A DNA stretch of 64,000 nt from SKVR01 sp046291875 (lineage in GTDB: Bacteria > Bacteroidota > Bacteroidia > Bacteroidales > UBA7960). The position numbers and the translations under genes are program-made. How positions within the stretch are numbered: position 1 is the first letter of the stretch; every line of letters starts with the position of its first letter. The notes beneath the pieces are model-generated. The model ran no database searches and was not told where the DNA came from. It saw only the letters and a list, made by a program, of their open reading frames with translations. Positions 52,501 through 60,963 of the stretch are shown here, piece after piece. The stretch lies in assembly GCA_046291875.1 (NCBI GenBank), contig JBKBSF010000007.1:62001-126000 (forward strand), read 5' to 3'.

Positions 52501-52679
52501 TAGGCCATACCCCCGTTGGCAGCAACCTGCCACAGGTCGTTATCATACACAAAAACGATGGTCTGCCCGTCGGGCGACACGGTGGGGTCGGATAAAAAAT
52601 AAGCCTGCCGTGAAGCGGGCTCTGCATATACTACGATCGCGAAAAGCGAAAAAACTAAAAAGGTAAGATTTTTCAGCAT
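49560..52679 (-). CDS. Periplasmic tricorn-type protease (TolB/WD-like propellers, PDZ, S41 core)
   Basis: 1039 residues with a signal peptide (1-about 19), so exported, unlike archaeal tricorn. TolB-like propeller blades fill 20-about 660 (SPDGQTIVFVYDNDLWQV, FSPDGQWIAFTSTRD). A helical C1 domain, a PDZ (about 770-850) and an S41 peptidase end follow. Catalytic residues are recognisable: the His of ELNASHLG, Ser947-Asp948 in NERSLSDAEM, and Glu1003 in NLELTGVAPD. Such enzymes degrade peptides; the propeller gates access. It is 104 nt downstream of the YVTN lipoprotein gene, with a terminator between. The stop abuts the convergent phosphoesterase stop. Confidence 0.93.
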   Translation of the reverse strand: MLKNLTFLVFSLFAIVVYAEPASRQAYFLSDPTVSPDGQTIVFVYDNDLWQVAANGGMAYRLTSLQGKVSLPRFSPDGQWIAFTSTRDRNANVYIMPARGGQIRQLTWHEAADNVDSWSWDSRYIYFHSERYNMSSAFRISLDGGTPEPLFPFHYFNVEHHVQQHPLTGAFVFTESWESLRFPERKRYRGEHRPDILSYNPETDVFENLTDFEGQDLWPSFDQQGNLFFASDQWNGEYNLSTLKDGEKVQLTSFERSIRTPRVSACGSIVAFEKDYALWVYDVAAGEARALEVSLFQAPSLAMEQSFQVKGTITWFDVSPDEKKLVFVSRGELFVADIDGKFIRQIPVEPTERVIEVKWLKDSRNLVYTRTHQGWAGLFTVAADGRGRERKIEALEQTSRQLTLSPERDKAVYLSGRNQVKLVDLNNFSAKVIAEDELWGFQNSSPGFSPDGRFVVFTAYRNFEQDILVHELATGKTMNITRSGTTQRQPWWSPCGKHIYFASDRTTPNYPRSNVQTSIYRIALLRESRPLRINRFDEMFADSGRDTTKKVHVVIDSLRLEERWERVPVRGGAQWAPQVYPHKDHQLMLFVSDRNKGENALWKMEIKPFEQPEPVRIQGPAAGASPLVVNVKNNFWVLASGNIHKLDVSASKMEAIDMNFNFSRRLDREFSQVFHETWTTLEENFYDDDFHGIDWLETRRYYEQFLPYLTSRDNLRLLLNDMLGELNASHLGFSGTGKEEEPFFKGETAETGIVFSTTDPWRVERIITGSHLDLTQALVQAGDILVAVNGQKAEASENRDRLFYFASRPAELEMTFARNGREFRVVTHTHTPAQISNLLYDEWIRDNRRYVEEQSQGRIAYVYMKNMSAGALEQFLIDMTTYAERKEALLFDIRFNRGGNVHDDVLQFLSQRPYLAWKYRGGSLAPQPNFAPSAKPMVLTINERSLSDAEMTAEGFRQLELGPIIGIETYRWIIFTSGKSFVDGSFCRLPSWGCYALDGRNLELTGVAPDIVVPETFHDRLHGRRPQLDRAIEELLKQL

Positions 52680-52723
52680 AGAGGAGTGTTTTGTTTAAAG
52701 GTTTTACGAGTGGCTAAAATAGC

Positions 52724-52758
52724 AAAAAGCCCGTAAAATCATTTCAATTTTACGGGCT
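52724..52758 (-). terminator. Terminator after the YVTN lipoprotein gene
   Basis: A 12-bp perfect stem (AGCCCGTAAAAT at 52728-52739, complement at 52747-52758), then TTTTTGC on the minus strand. Confidence 0.88.
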
Positions 52759-52783
52759 ATTGCAGGTTTACATCAAACCAATA

Positions 52784-53863
52784 TCACTCAAAAGGTTTAA
52801 GATGAGAAAAATTGATCCCATCAGGTTCTTTACCGGCATCAAAATGCGCTACAATCTCATAGGTATTCAGATCGATTACCGTAACCACATCGGAACGTGT
52901 GTTGGCCACGTAGGCAAAGCGATTGTCGGGGATAACCAGACCAATGGGAATAGAAGTGCCTTCAAATTCGGCAAAATATCGCTGGGCATCGGTATCTGCC
53001 GGTACCGGGGGTGTTAGTTTGATGTCGGCAATATGTTCCTTCTTACGGGCATCGAAAACGGCGATGGTACCCGAGCGGGCGTTGCTCACCAGGAAACGGC
53101 TACCATCGGGGGTAAACTTTGCACGTATGGGAAAATCGGCACATTCCAGGCTGGCTATCTGCTCAAGGCTCTGGGTGTCGAAAATGGTAATGGTATTGTC
53201 GGCACGGTTGGTTACCCAAACCTCTGTGCCATCGGGGCTCACATCAATACCTTCGGCACCGGCACCACTGTAAAGCTGAGCCAAAAGCTCTCCGGTTTCC
53301 AGATCAAAAACAGCCACATTGCCCGTGCGTATACTGGGAACGAAGGCCCTTGAGAAATCCGGAGTGGCAGCAACCATATGCGATACCTCTTCCCCTGTAG
53401 ACATTACTTTTACTATCTCGCCAGATTGCACATCTACCTTGAGCAGGCTTTGACTTCCCTCTGTGGTAACAAGGATCATATTTGTACCGGCAATCCATTG
53501 CATACCATGGGGCCGTTTATGTTCTCCCAGGTCAATGGTTTTGTGGTATCGTCCGGCAGCTACGTTGTAAACAGACAGTGTATTCCCGGGATTCTCACGG
53601 TTACCATAGTTACAGACTACCGCAATGCGTCCATCATCAGAAACCTCAACCTCATGAGGTTCGATACCCGTGGGTAATACAACCAGCGTTTGTCCTGAAT
53701 GACGATCTATAAAATATACATCATCACCACTTTTGCTGGCCACAATGATCACTCCGGCAAGGAGCTCCTCCTTTTCAGTCTGTTCGCCCGACCCTCCGGC
53801 ACAGCCAGAGAGGAATCCCATAAAAACAACTGATAATAATCTGATAATTCTCCAGGTTTGCAT
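52784..53863 (-). CDS. YVTN beta-propeller lipoprotein
   Basis: 359 residues. Lipobox FLSGC makes Cys21 the lipid anchor. The rest is a seven-bladed propeller of YVTN-type repeats (VFDLETGELLAQLYSGAGAE, VSPDGTEVWVTNRADNTITI, VIPDNRFAYVANTRSDVVTV). Blades of this kind occur in cytochrome cd1-like and surface-adhesion proteins; no haem-binding motif (CxxCH) is seen, so a redox role is not supported. Function unknown. Confidence 0.88.
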   Translation of the reverse strand: MQTWRIIRLLSVVFMGFLSGCAGGSGEQTEKEELLAGVIIVASKSGDDVYFIDRHSGQTLVVLPTGIEPHEVEVSDDGRIAVVCNYGNRENPGNTLSVYNVAAGRYHKTIDLGEHKRPHGMQWIAGTNMILVTTEGSQSLLKVDVQSGEIVKVMSTGEEVSHMVAATPDFSRAFVPSIRTGNVAVFDLETGELLAQLYSGAGAEGIDVSPDGTEVWVTNRADNTITIFDTQSLEQIASLECADFPIRAKFTPDGSRFLVSNARSGTIAVFDARKKEHIADIKLTPPVPADTDAQRYFAEFEGTSIPIGLVIPDNRFAYVANTRSDVVTVIDLNTYEIVAHFDAGKEPDGINFSHLKPFE

Positions 53864-54381
53864 ACTTATTGATTTTGGTTTACTTTAGGGGATAAAGATA
53901 CAAACTTAACCAGGTAAGTCAACTTTTTCTGTACCATACTTACTATGGCAATCCCGGTGATGAAACGAACCTGTTTGCGAATTAAACACAAACACCTGTG
54001 AACCGATACCGCATCTGCGGCAGAGCTCGGCGAAGCCAAAATAGCAAACATGGAGTTCCCCCGCATAAGCGGGGCAGGCATACGACCTATTTAAAACAAA
54101 TTATTTACGGATGAAAAGAAAATGCATACCCAGATAATCTGTGCCTCTGGCAATCCAATCAATCAAAGCAGATGGTTATGCTTATTTAAACCCATTCTAA
54201 GCTTTAAGAAAATAGGCCCTGAGGCATTTCTGTTAAAAAGAATTATGCTTATCTTCGTTGCCCAATGGCTCAAACGTCTTGTTTTTTAGGGATTTTACAG
54301 TTGATTCAACCAACAAAAACACTGAAAATCCGCCTGTTAAAAGGTAAAACAATACTGATTAGCCTTAATTAAAGAAAACAC
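53864..54381. other. 518-nt intergenic region upstream of hemA
   Basis: No gene is credible here. It contains small GC-rich hairpins (CCCCGC-ATAA-GCGGGG at 54059-54074; CCGCA-TC-TGCGG near 54010) and, near 54227-54257, a two-mismatch promoter-like pair (TTTC, N19, TATCTTCG) about 125 nt before hemA. No cobalamin or haem-responsive motif was recognised. Confidence 0.55.
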
Positions 54382-55647
54382 ATGTTTGGACTTACCGGAA
54401 TAAGTTACAAATCTGCTCCCCTGGAAATCCGTGAAAAATACTCTTTCACAGAGGAAGAGAGTCTTCAGTTTTTACGTCAGCTGCATATTGATCCCGATCT
54501 GAAAGGGGCGGTGGTTTTATCAACCTGCAACCGTATTGAAGTGCTTTTCCACTACGATGTATGCTGCTCCGACAAAGCTTTTGATGCCATTTTGCGCAAC
54601 CTGGAGTTTTTTAAAAAAACAGACCCGGCTGAGCGAAGCTATTTTTATCAGCTGGAGGGCGAGCAGGCTACCCAACATCTGTTTCGTGTAGTATCGGGGC
54701 TGGAGTCGCTGGTGCTGGGCGAAGACCAGATTGTTACCCAGGTAAAACAAGGCTTCAAGCTGAGCCTCGACAATGACTTCAGCAGTTCGGTGCTTACCCG
54801 GATGTTTAACAAAGCCTTCGAAGCCGGCAAAAGGGTGCGTACAGAAACCGCCATCAACCAAGGTTCGGCATCCATCAGCTCGGCAGCCGTGGAACTGCTC
54901 TGCCAGCGCATAGAGGGTCTTGAAAATAAAAGCATCATGGTAGTGGGTACCGGCGTTATGGGCGAACTGGCACTGGCAAACCTGGTAAAACGCAACTGCA
55001 ACAATATTTTTATCACCAACCGCACCCACGCCAAAGCCATTGAACTTGCCCAAAAGCATAACATCACCGCCTTCGCTATGGATGAGCTGGAAGCGTTTCT
55101 TCCCCAGAGCGATGTGGTACTGGTGGCAACGGGTGCGCAGAGCCACATCATTACCCCTCCCATGGTGCAGAAGGCACGTGAAAAAGACACGCGCCACCAG
55201 CTTTATATGGACCTTTCGGTACCCAGAAACATCAGCAAGGAAATCATCCAGTTTGCCAATGTGGAACTCTATGCGGTTGACGACCTGCAGGAGATAGTAA
55301 AAGAAACCCAGAACAAGCGCAAAGAGGCGGTGGCCGAAGCCATGGAGATAATTGGCTTTGTGATGCAGGAATTCAACGACTGGCTTTGTGCCCTGGAGCT
55401 GACCCCTTCCATCATGAAAATCCAGAAAAACATGGAAGCGGTTAATCTTTCGGAACTGGAAGGATTTATCCGCATCAACGGAATTACAGAAAACGAACTC
55501 ATCAGCCGGTATGCAGAGCATATTTCGCGTAAGTATGCACGCCTGTTTATCCGCAATCTCAAATCGGTTACCCTCAACGGAAAGAACAAAGAATACATGG
55601 ATGTGGTAAACCGGCTTTTTGAACTACAGGAAAATAATGAACAATAA
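54382..55647 (+). CDS. hemA: Glutamyl-tRNA reductase
   Basis: 421 residues. N-terminal catalytic domain with Cys49 (STCNRIE) as the nucleophile, then the NADPH-binding GTGVMGELA and the C-terminal dimer domain. The family's usual N-terminal GxxHxxAP reads GISYKSAP here. It makes glutamate-1-semialdehyde from Glu-tRNA, committing carbon to tetrapyrroles. First gene of the haem operon; its end overlaps hemC by 11 nt. Confidence 0.96.
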   Translation: MFGLTGISYKSAPLEIREKYSFTEEESLQFLRQLHIDPDLKGAVVLSTCNRIEVLFHYDVCCSDKAFDAILRNLEFFKKTDPAERSYFYQLEGEQATQHLFRVVSGLESLVLGEDQIVTQVKQGFKLSLDNDFSSSVLTRMFNKAFEAGKRVRTETAINQGSASISSAAVELLCQRIEGLENKSIMVVGTGVMGELALANLVKRNCNNIFITNRTHAKAIELAQKHNITAFAMDELEAFLPQSDVVLVATGAQSHIITPPMVQKAREKDTRHQLYMDLSVPRNISKEIIQFANVELYAVDDLQEIVKETQNKRKEAVAEAMEIIGFVMQEFNDWLCALELTPSIMKIQKNMEAVNLSELEGFIRINGITENELISRYAEHISRKYARLFIRNLKSVTLNGKNKEYMDVVNRLFELQENNEQ

Positions 55648-56575
55648 TACCCTCGTAATAGGCACCCGCGGCAGTAAACTGGCACTCTACCAGGCACACC
55701 GGGTGAAAGAAGAACTGGAGCAGGCGCACCCCGGCCTGCAGGTGCAAATCAGCATCATCAAAACCAAGGGCGACAAGATACTGGATGTTGCCCTTTCGAA
55801 AATTGGCGACAAAGGGCTGTTTACCAAAGAGCTGGAGGTAGAGCTGCTGAAAGACACCATCGACGTGGCGGTACACAGTCTCAAAGACCTGCCTACCCGC
55901 TTTCCCGAAGGCCTGGCCCTGGGAGGTGTGCTGCAAAGGGGCGAGTTCCGTGATGCCCTGGTGCATCTGCACGAAAAAAAACTCTCGCAACTGGACGAAA
56001 CCGATACCATTGCCACCTCAAGCCTGCGCCGCCGTGCCATGCTGCTGCGTTACAATCCCAACCTGAAAATCACCGACATCCGAGGCAATGTAAACACCCG
56101 CCTGGAGAAAATGCAAAACGGCCATTGCACCGGAATGATTATGGCTGCCGCCGGATTGCAGCGACTGGGGCTGGAAAGCTACATTACCGAAATACTGGAC
56201 CCCGAAACTTTTATCCCTGCCATTAGCCAGGGAGCCATTGCCATGCAGATACGGCAGGACGATGAGCGTATACAGAACCTTCTCTACCCCATCGTCCACC
56301 AGCCTACCCTGCTGGCCGTTAACGCCGAACGTACCTTCCTGCGAATGCTGGAAGGAGGCTGCCAGGTACCCATCGGCTGCTTTACCGAGGTAAAGGACAA
56401 CCATTTCAGGATAAAAGGCTTTGTGGCCAACCTGGATGCCAGCGTTTTGCTGCTCGACCAGCTGGAGGGCAACACCGTACAAAGTATCGACCTGGCCCGG
56501 CAACTGGCAGAAAACTTTATTGCCCGGGGCTCGAAGGCCATCCTGGAGGAAATCAGAAAGGCAAACAATATCTGA
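55637..56575 (+). CDS. hemC: Hydroxymethylbilane synthase (porphobilinogen deaminase)
   Basis: 312 residues from the ATG at 55637 inside the hemA end (11-nt overlap), which implies translational coupling. The start VIGTRGSKLALYQ is typical; Cys242 (EGGCQVPIG) carries the dipyrromethane cofactor, and SLKDLP, SSLRRRA and DIRGNVNTRL bind substrate. It joins four porphobilinogens into hydroxymethylbilane. One nucleotide separates it from hemD. Confidence 0.96.
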   Translation: MNNNTLVIGTRGSKLALYQAHRVKEELEQAHPGLQVQISIIKTKGDKILDVALSKIGDKGLFTKELEVELLKDTIDVAVHSLKDLPTRFPEGLALGGVLQRGEFRDALVHLHEKKLSQLDETDTIATSSLRRRAMLLRYNPNLKITDIRGNVNTRLEKMQNGHCTGMIMAAAGLQRLGLESYITEILDPETFIPAISQGAIAMQIRQDDERIQNLLYPIVHQPTLLAVNAERTFLRMLEGGCQVPIGCFTEVKDNHFRIKGFVANLDASVLLLDQLEGNTVQSIDLARQLAENFIARGSKAILEEIRKANNI

Positions 56576-56576
56576 T

Positions 56577-57332
56577 ATGCAGGGCAAAATTGTCATCACC
56601 ACCCAGCCGGCCGACCAGGCCGGAGCGTTGCTTGAACTGCTCAGGCAAAAGGGTGCTGATGCCCGCAACATGCCCATGATTGAAACCCGCACCCGGGCGC
56701 TTGAAAAGGAGTTGATGGAGGAGCATCTGCCGGGGCATCCACCCCACTGGCTGGTATTTACCAGCCGCAAGGGAGTGAAAGGATTCTTCGAAAATCTGCA
56801 AAATCATTTTTCAGCCTCTGGTTTTCCGGCCCAAACCCGCATAGCGGTGGTAGGGGTTGCTACAGCAGAAGCCCTGCATGAATTTGGCCAGAAGGCCACA
56901 CTCATAAACCCGGAAGGCAATGCCCCCAGCTTATCGGTGCAATTGCAGGAAAAACTGAAGGGGGGAGAGAAAATATTACTGGCCCTGGGCAACCTGGCCC
57001 CCACCCTGCTGCAGGAGCAGCTGGCACACAAGGCAAAGGTGTACCGGTGGGATGTGTACGACACCCATCCTGTAAAAAACGTTGACCCTCAGCTCAGAGC
57101 ACTGATAGAGCAGGAAAAGGCCCATATGTGCATCTTCACTTCCCCTTCCGGATTTTATGCTTTTTTAGATATTTTCACAAATCCAAAGACCTTAAATTTG
57201 GCTGCCATTGGCGCTACCACAGCCAGTGCCATTCGTGAGGCGGGATACCCGGTTGCTGCTACAGCATCCCACCCCACCCCACAAGCGCTGGCAGAGGCCA
57301 TTGAGGAATTTTTCCGGCAAAAACCCATGTAA
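56577..57332 (+). CDS. hemD: Uroporphyrinogen-III synthase
   Basis: 251 residues from the ATG at 56577, one base after the hemC stop. The protein is weakly conserved, as HemD always is: an N-terminal VITTQPADQAG, the linker LVFTSRKGVKGFFE and the late FTSPSGFYAFLDIF and IGATTASAIREAGY are the recognisable parts. It cyclises hydroxymethylbilane to uroporphyrinogen III. Position between hemC and hemB supports the call strongly. Confidence 0.92.
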   Translation: MQGKIVITTQPADQAGALLELLRQKGADARNMPMIETRTRALEKELMEEHLPGHPPHWLVFTSRKGVKGFFENLQNHFSASGFPAQTRIAVVGVATAEALHEFGQKATLINPEGNAPSLSVQLQEKLKGGEKILLALGNLAPTLLQEQLAHKAKVYRWDVYDTHPVKNVDPQLRALIEQEKAHMCIFTSPSGFYAFLDIFTNPKTLNLAAIGATTASAIREAGYPVAATASHPTPQALAEAIEEFFRQKPM

Positions 57333-57370
57333 AACCTGCGGGACCCCTCCCGCCATCAAAACACAACGCT

Positions 57371-58357
57371 ATGCATTTTCCCATTACCCGCCTTCGCAGA
57401 CTTCGCTCCAACCCCGTGATACGTGGGATGGTAAACGAAACCACCGTTTCGCTCGACAACCTGGTAATGCCCCTTTTTGCCTGCCCCGGGCAGGGAGTAA
57501 AGAACCCCATAGGTTCTATGCCGGGCAACTTTCAGCTATCGGTGGATATGCTGGTGGAGGAATGCAAAGAACTGTGGAACCTGGGCATAAAATCGGTGCT
57601 GCTGTTTGGCATCCCCGAGCAAAAGGACGAGCACGGGCATGTGGCAGCTCACGACCATGCCATCATTCCCCGGGCCATACGTGCAATTAAGGAAAGTCTG
57701 CCCCAGATGTATGTGATTGCCGATGTATGCAACTGCGAATATACTACCCATGGCCATTGCGGCACCATTGTAAACAACGATGTGGACAACGACCTTACCC
57801 TGGAAACCCTTGCCGCACAAGCAGTAGCCTTTGCCAAAGCCGGTGTGGATATGGTAGCCCCCAGCGATATGATGGACGGAAGGGTGGTTTACATCCGGGA
57901 GGAGCTCGACGAACAAGGCTTCAGCAACATCCCCATCATGGCCTATTCGGCCAAGTTTGCCTCGGCATTCTATGGCCCTTTCCGCGAAGCAGCAGAAAGT
58001 GCTCCCCAGTTTGGCGACCGCCAGACCTATCAGATGAACCCCGCCAACAGCAACGAAGCCCTGCGCGAAATAGAACTGGATATTGCCGAAGGGGCCGACA
58101 TCATCATGGTAAAACCAGCCCTCTCCTACCTGGATGTGATACGTCGTGCCAAAGACAAATTCAATATTCCCATTGCTGCCTATAACGTGAGCGGTGAATT
58201 CTCCATGGTGAAGGCTGCCACAGAGAAAGGATGGATTGACGGGGAACGCATTACCAAAGAAATTCTCAAATCCATCCGACGTGCAGGGGCCGACATTATT
58301 CTGACCTACCACGCCAAAGAAATTGCTCAGTGGCTCAAAGGAGAAAAATATTTCTAG
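57371..58357 (+). CDS. hemB: Delta-aminolevulinic acid dehydratase (porphobilinogen synthase)
   Basis: 328 residues. Schiff-base lysines are Lys195 (YSAKFASAFYGPF) and Lys248 (MVKPALSYLD). The metal site has the cysteine form CNCEYTTHGHCG, so a zinc-dependent enzyme is expected. It condenses two ALA molecules to porphobilinogen. It lies 38 nt after hemD. Confidence 0.97.
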   Translation: MHFPITRLRRLRSNPVIRGMVNETTVSLDNLVMPLFACPGQGVKNPIGSMPGNFQLSVDMLVEECKELWNLGIKSVLLFGIPEQKDEHGHVAAHDHAIIPRAIRAIKESLPQMYVIADVCNCEYTTHGHCGTIVNNDVDNDLTLETLAAQAVAFAKAGVDMVAPSDMMDGRVVYIREELDEQGFSNIPIMAYSAKFASAFYGPFREAAESAPQFGDRQTYQMNPANSNEALREIELDIAEGADIIMVKPALSYLDVIRRAKDKFNIPIAAYNVSGEFSMVKAATEKGWIDGERITKEILKSIRRAGADIILTYHAKEIAQWLKGEKYF

Positions 58358-58452
58358 CGGCAACGTCTTAAAAACTATTCAGCTCCAACGTGAGGGGTTT
58401 AAAAAACAAATGCGAAATTTGCATGGAATTGTAAAACGGCAAAACAAAACAT

Positions 58453-59742
58453 ATGAACCACAACAATAGCATTAAAGAATTTGACAGAGCAAAACAATCC
58501 ATTCCCGGGGGTGTAAACTCACCCGCCAGAGCCTTCCGCAGTGTGGGCGGCAACCCGGTTTTCATAGCAAAAGCCAAAGGTGCCCGCATGTGGGATATCG
58601 ACGGCAACGAATACATCGACTATGTATCGTCGTGGGGCCCTATGATAGTAGGCCATGCCGACGACCGCGTGATTGACGCCATTACCGAAGCGGCCCGCCG
58701 CGGCACCAGCTACGGAGCCCCCACGGTGGGCGAAACCGATATGGCCGAACAAATCAAGAAGATGAAGCCATCCATGGATATCGTGCGCATGGTTAACTCG
58801 GGCACCGAAGCTACCATGAGTGCACTGCGCCTGGCACGCGGATATACCTCACGTGCCAAATTCATCAAGTTTGAAGGATGCTACCATGGCCATGCCGACA
58901 GTTTCCTGATAAAAGCGGGCTCTGGCGCCCTTACCCTGGGATTGCCCGACAGCCCCGGTGTTACCCAGGGCACGGCACAGGATACCCTCACGGCACGTTA
59001 TAACGACCTGGAAGGGGTGGCTGCTTTGTTTGAGAAATATGGCGACGACATTGCTGCAGTAATCCTTGAGCCTGTTGTGGGCAACATGGGCGTGGTAATT
59101 CCGGATATGGAATTCTTGCAGGGGTTGCGCGGACTGACACAGAAATACGGAGCCCTGCTCATCTTCGATGAAGTAATGACCGGTTTCCGCCTGGCCAAAG
59201 GCGGTGCGCAGGAGTACTTCGGCATAACTCCCGATATTACCTGCCTGGGCAAAATCATTGGTGGCGGCTTGCCCGTGGGCGCTTATGGCGGTCCCAAAGC
59301 TATTATGGAGCACCTGGCACCTGCCGGACCCGTTTACCAGGCCGGAACCCTTTCGGGCAATCCTTTGGCAATGGCCGCCGGACTGGCAACCCTCAAAATC
59401 ATTGAGCAAACCCCGGACTTCCACAAAAACCTGGAAGCCAAATCGGCTCGCCTGGAAGAAGGGCTGCGCCAGAACCTGGAAAAGACCGGACACAAAGGCG
59501 TTATCAACCGTGTGGGCTCTATGATTACCCTGTTCTTCAACGAGCTGCCCCAGGTAAAATCGTTCGACGATGCCAGCAAGTCAGACACTGCAAAATTTGG
59601 AAAATACTTCCACAAGCTGCTGGCCCAGGGTGTTTACATGCCCCCGTCGCAGTACGAAGCAGCCTTCGTGCCCGCCTGCATCACCGATGAAGAGATTGAA
59701 AAAACCATTGACGCGAGCTTTAGGGCGTTGAAGGAATTATAG
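58453..59742 (+). CDS. hemL: Glutamate-1-semialdehyde 2,1-aminomutase
   Basis: 429 residues, PLP fold type I. The Schiff-base lysine is Lys267 (CLGKIIGGGLPVGAYGG); other signs are SIPGGVNSPARAF, VNSGTEATMSALRLARG and IFDEVMTGFRLAKGG. It turns glutamate-1-semialdehyde into ALA, so it acts directly after HemA although its gene comes fifth. 186 nt with heptamer repeats separate it from hemE. Confidence 0.97.
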   Translation: MNHNNSIKEFDRAKQSIPGGVNSPARAFRSVGGNPVFIAKAKGARMWDIDGNEYIDYVSSWGPMIVGHADDRVIDAITEAARRGTSYGAPTVGETDMAEQIKKMKPSMDIVRMVNSGTEATMSALRLARGYTSRAKFIKFEGCYHGHADSFLIKAGSGALTLGLPDSPGVTQGTAQDTLTARYNDLEGVAALFEKYGDDIAAVILEPVVGNMGVVIPDMEFLQGLRGLTQKYGALLIFDEVMTGFRLAKGGAQEYFGITPDITCLGKIIGGGLPVGAYGGPKAIMEHLAPAGPVYQAGTLSGNPLAMAAGLATLKIIEQTPDFHKNLEAKSARLEEGLRQNLEKTGHKGVINRVGSMITLFFNELPQVKSFDDASKSDTAKFGKYFHKLLAQGVYMPPSQYEAAFVPACITDEEIEKTIDASFRALKEL

Positions 59743-59749
59743 GGGAAGG

Positions 59750-59777
59750 TTTAGAGTTTAGAGTTAAGAGTTAAATT
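59750..59777. repeat. Tandem heptamers (TTTAGAG type)
   Basis: Four 7-nt units: TTTAGAG, TTTAGAG, TTAAGAG, TTAAATT, beginning 8 nt after the hemL stop. Such short heptamer blocks are a recurrent kind of intergenic repeat in some bacterial genomes. Confidence 0.75.
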
Positions 59778-59846
59778 ACTGGTGATGGCTAAGCTAATAA
59801 GTTATTTACACACAAAAAACGGTCAACCTCTCCCAGACATAGTCAC

Positions 59847-59874
59847 TCCTCACCTCATACCTCATACCTTTTAC
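59847..59874. repeat. Tandem heptamers (CTCATAC type)
   Basis: Four 7-nt units ending CTCATAC, CTCATAC, CTTTTAC. On the opposite strand the unit is GTATGAG, a variant of the first block's pattern. The block lies 55 nt before hemE. Confidence 0.7.
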
Positions 59875-59928
59875 CTCTCAAACCTTACTCCCCCCAACCC
59901 TTTTTTAACCATTTGAAACCAATAAGTA

Positions 59929-60951
59929 ATGTCAAACATATTCCTCGATACCCTGCAGGGTAAAACAACTTCCCGCCCCCCTGTATGGTTTATGCGCCAG
60001 GCGGGCAGGGTGCTTCCTTCCTACATGGCGCTGAAAGAAAAACACACTTTCTGGCAGATGATGCAGGACCCGGAGCTGGCAGCAAAAGTAACCCTGCTGC
60101 CCATTGACGATTTGGGTGTAGATGCAGCCATCCTGTTTTCCGATATCCTGGTAATCCCTTATGCCATGGGCATGGGGCTCGACTTTACCGACCAGGGGCC
60201 GGTATTTGAAAATCCGCTCATCGGGGTCGACAATCCCTTGCAAAGCCTTAAGCCTGATGCTTCGCGGCTCGAATACATCTACAAAGCCATCGATGCCATC
60301 TTGCAAACACCCGGCAACCAGACACCGCTAATCGGGTTTTGTGGCGCACCCCTTACCGTAATGCTATTTATGCTGCAGGGACTGGGTACCCGCTCCAACT
60401 TTGCCGATGCCGAGAAGTTCTTCTTCAAAAACAAGGTGCTTACCCGCCGCATTGCAGAAGCCGTTACCGAGCTTACCATAACCTATGCGCTGGAACAGGT
60501 AAAAAGAGGCATTTCGGCATTTCAGCTGTTCGACACCCATGCCGGTAGTGTGCCCTTTGCCTATTACCAGGAGATTTTTATGCCCTCGGTAGAGAAGATT
60601 GCCCGCGCAGTTCGTGAAACCGGCACCCCCTTTATCTTCTTCCCCAAAGGAATAGGCACCGGCATTAAACATATCAACCATGACCTGTGCGACTTTCTGA
60701 GTGTAGACTGGCAGACCGACCTGTTTACCGCCCGCGAAATGGTTGACAAAAACGTGGGTCTGCAGGGCAACCTCGACCCCCGCATTCTGTTTGCCGATAT
60801 CGAAACCATACGCAGGGAACTCATCCGCTTTGTGCCATTCCACAAGCAGGAAAGCAAGTGGATATTCAACCTGGGCCATGGGCTGGTGCCCGGCATACCT
60901 GTGGAAAATGTAAAATTTGTGGTGGACTTCGTAAAGCAGGTGCACTGGTAA
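59929..60951 (+). CDS. hemE: Uroporphyrinogen decarboxylase
   Basis: 340 residues. The signature RPPVWFMRQAGRVLPSY is at the N-terminus, and the second signature GFCGAPLTVMLFMLQG follows at about 130. Further landmarks are FDTHAGSVPF and the late LGHGLVPGIPVENV. It removes four carboxyls to give coproporphyrinogen III. 12 nt upstream of hemN. Confidence 0.96.
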   Translation: MSNIFLDTLQGKTTSRPPVWFMRQAGRVLPSYMALKEKHTFWQMMQDPELAAKVTLLPIDDLGVDAAILFSDILVIPYAMGMGLDFTDQGPVFENPLIGVDNPLQSLKPDASRLEYIYKAIDAILQTPGNQTPLIGFCGAPLTVMLFMLQGLGTRSNFADAEKFFFKNKVLTRRIAEAVTELTITYALEQVKRGISAFQLFDTHAGSVPFAYYQEIFMPSVEKIARAVRETGTPFIFFPKGIGTGIKHINHDLCDFLSVDWQTDLFTAREMVDKNVGLQGNLDPRILFADIETIRRELIRFVPFHKQESKWIFNLGHGLVPGIPVENVKFVVDFVKQVHW

Positions 60952-60963
60952 ACCCACACAGCG

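Noticed and set aside
53866..54081. 71-codon minus-strand frame upstream of hemA
   Set aside because: Translation has no recognisable domain or signal and overlaps small hairpins; looks like a chance frame.
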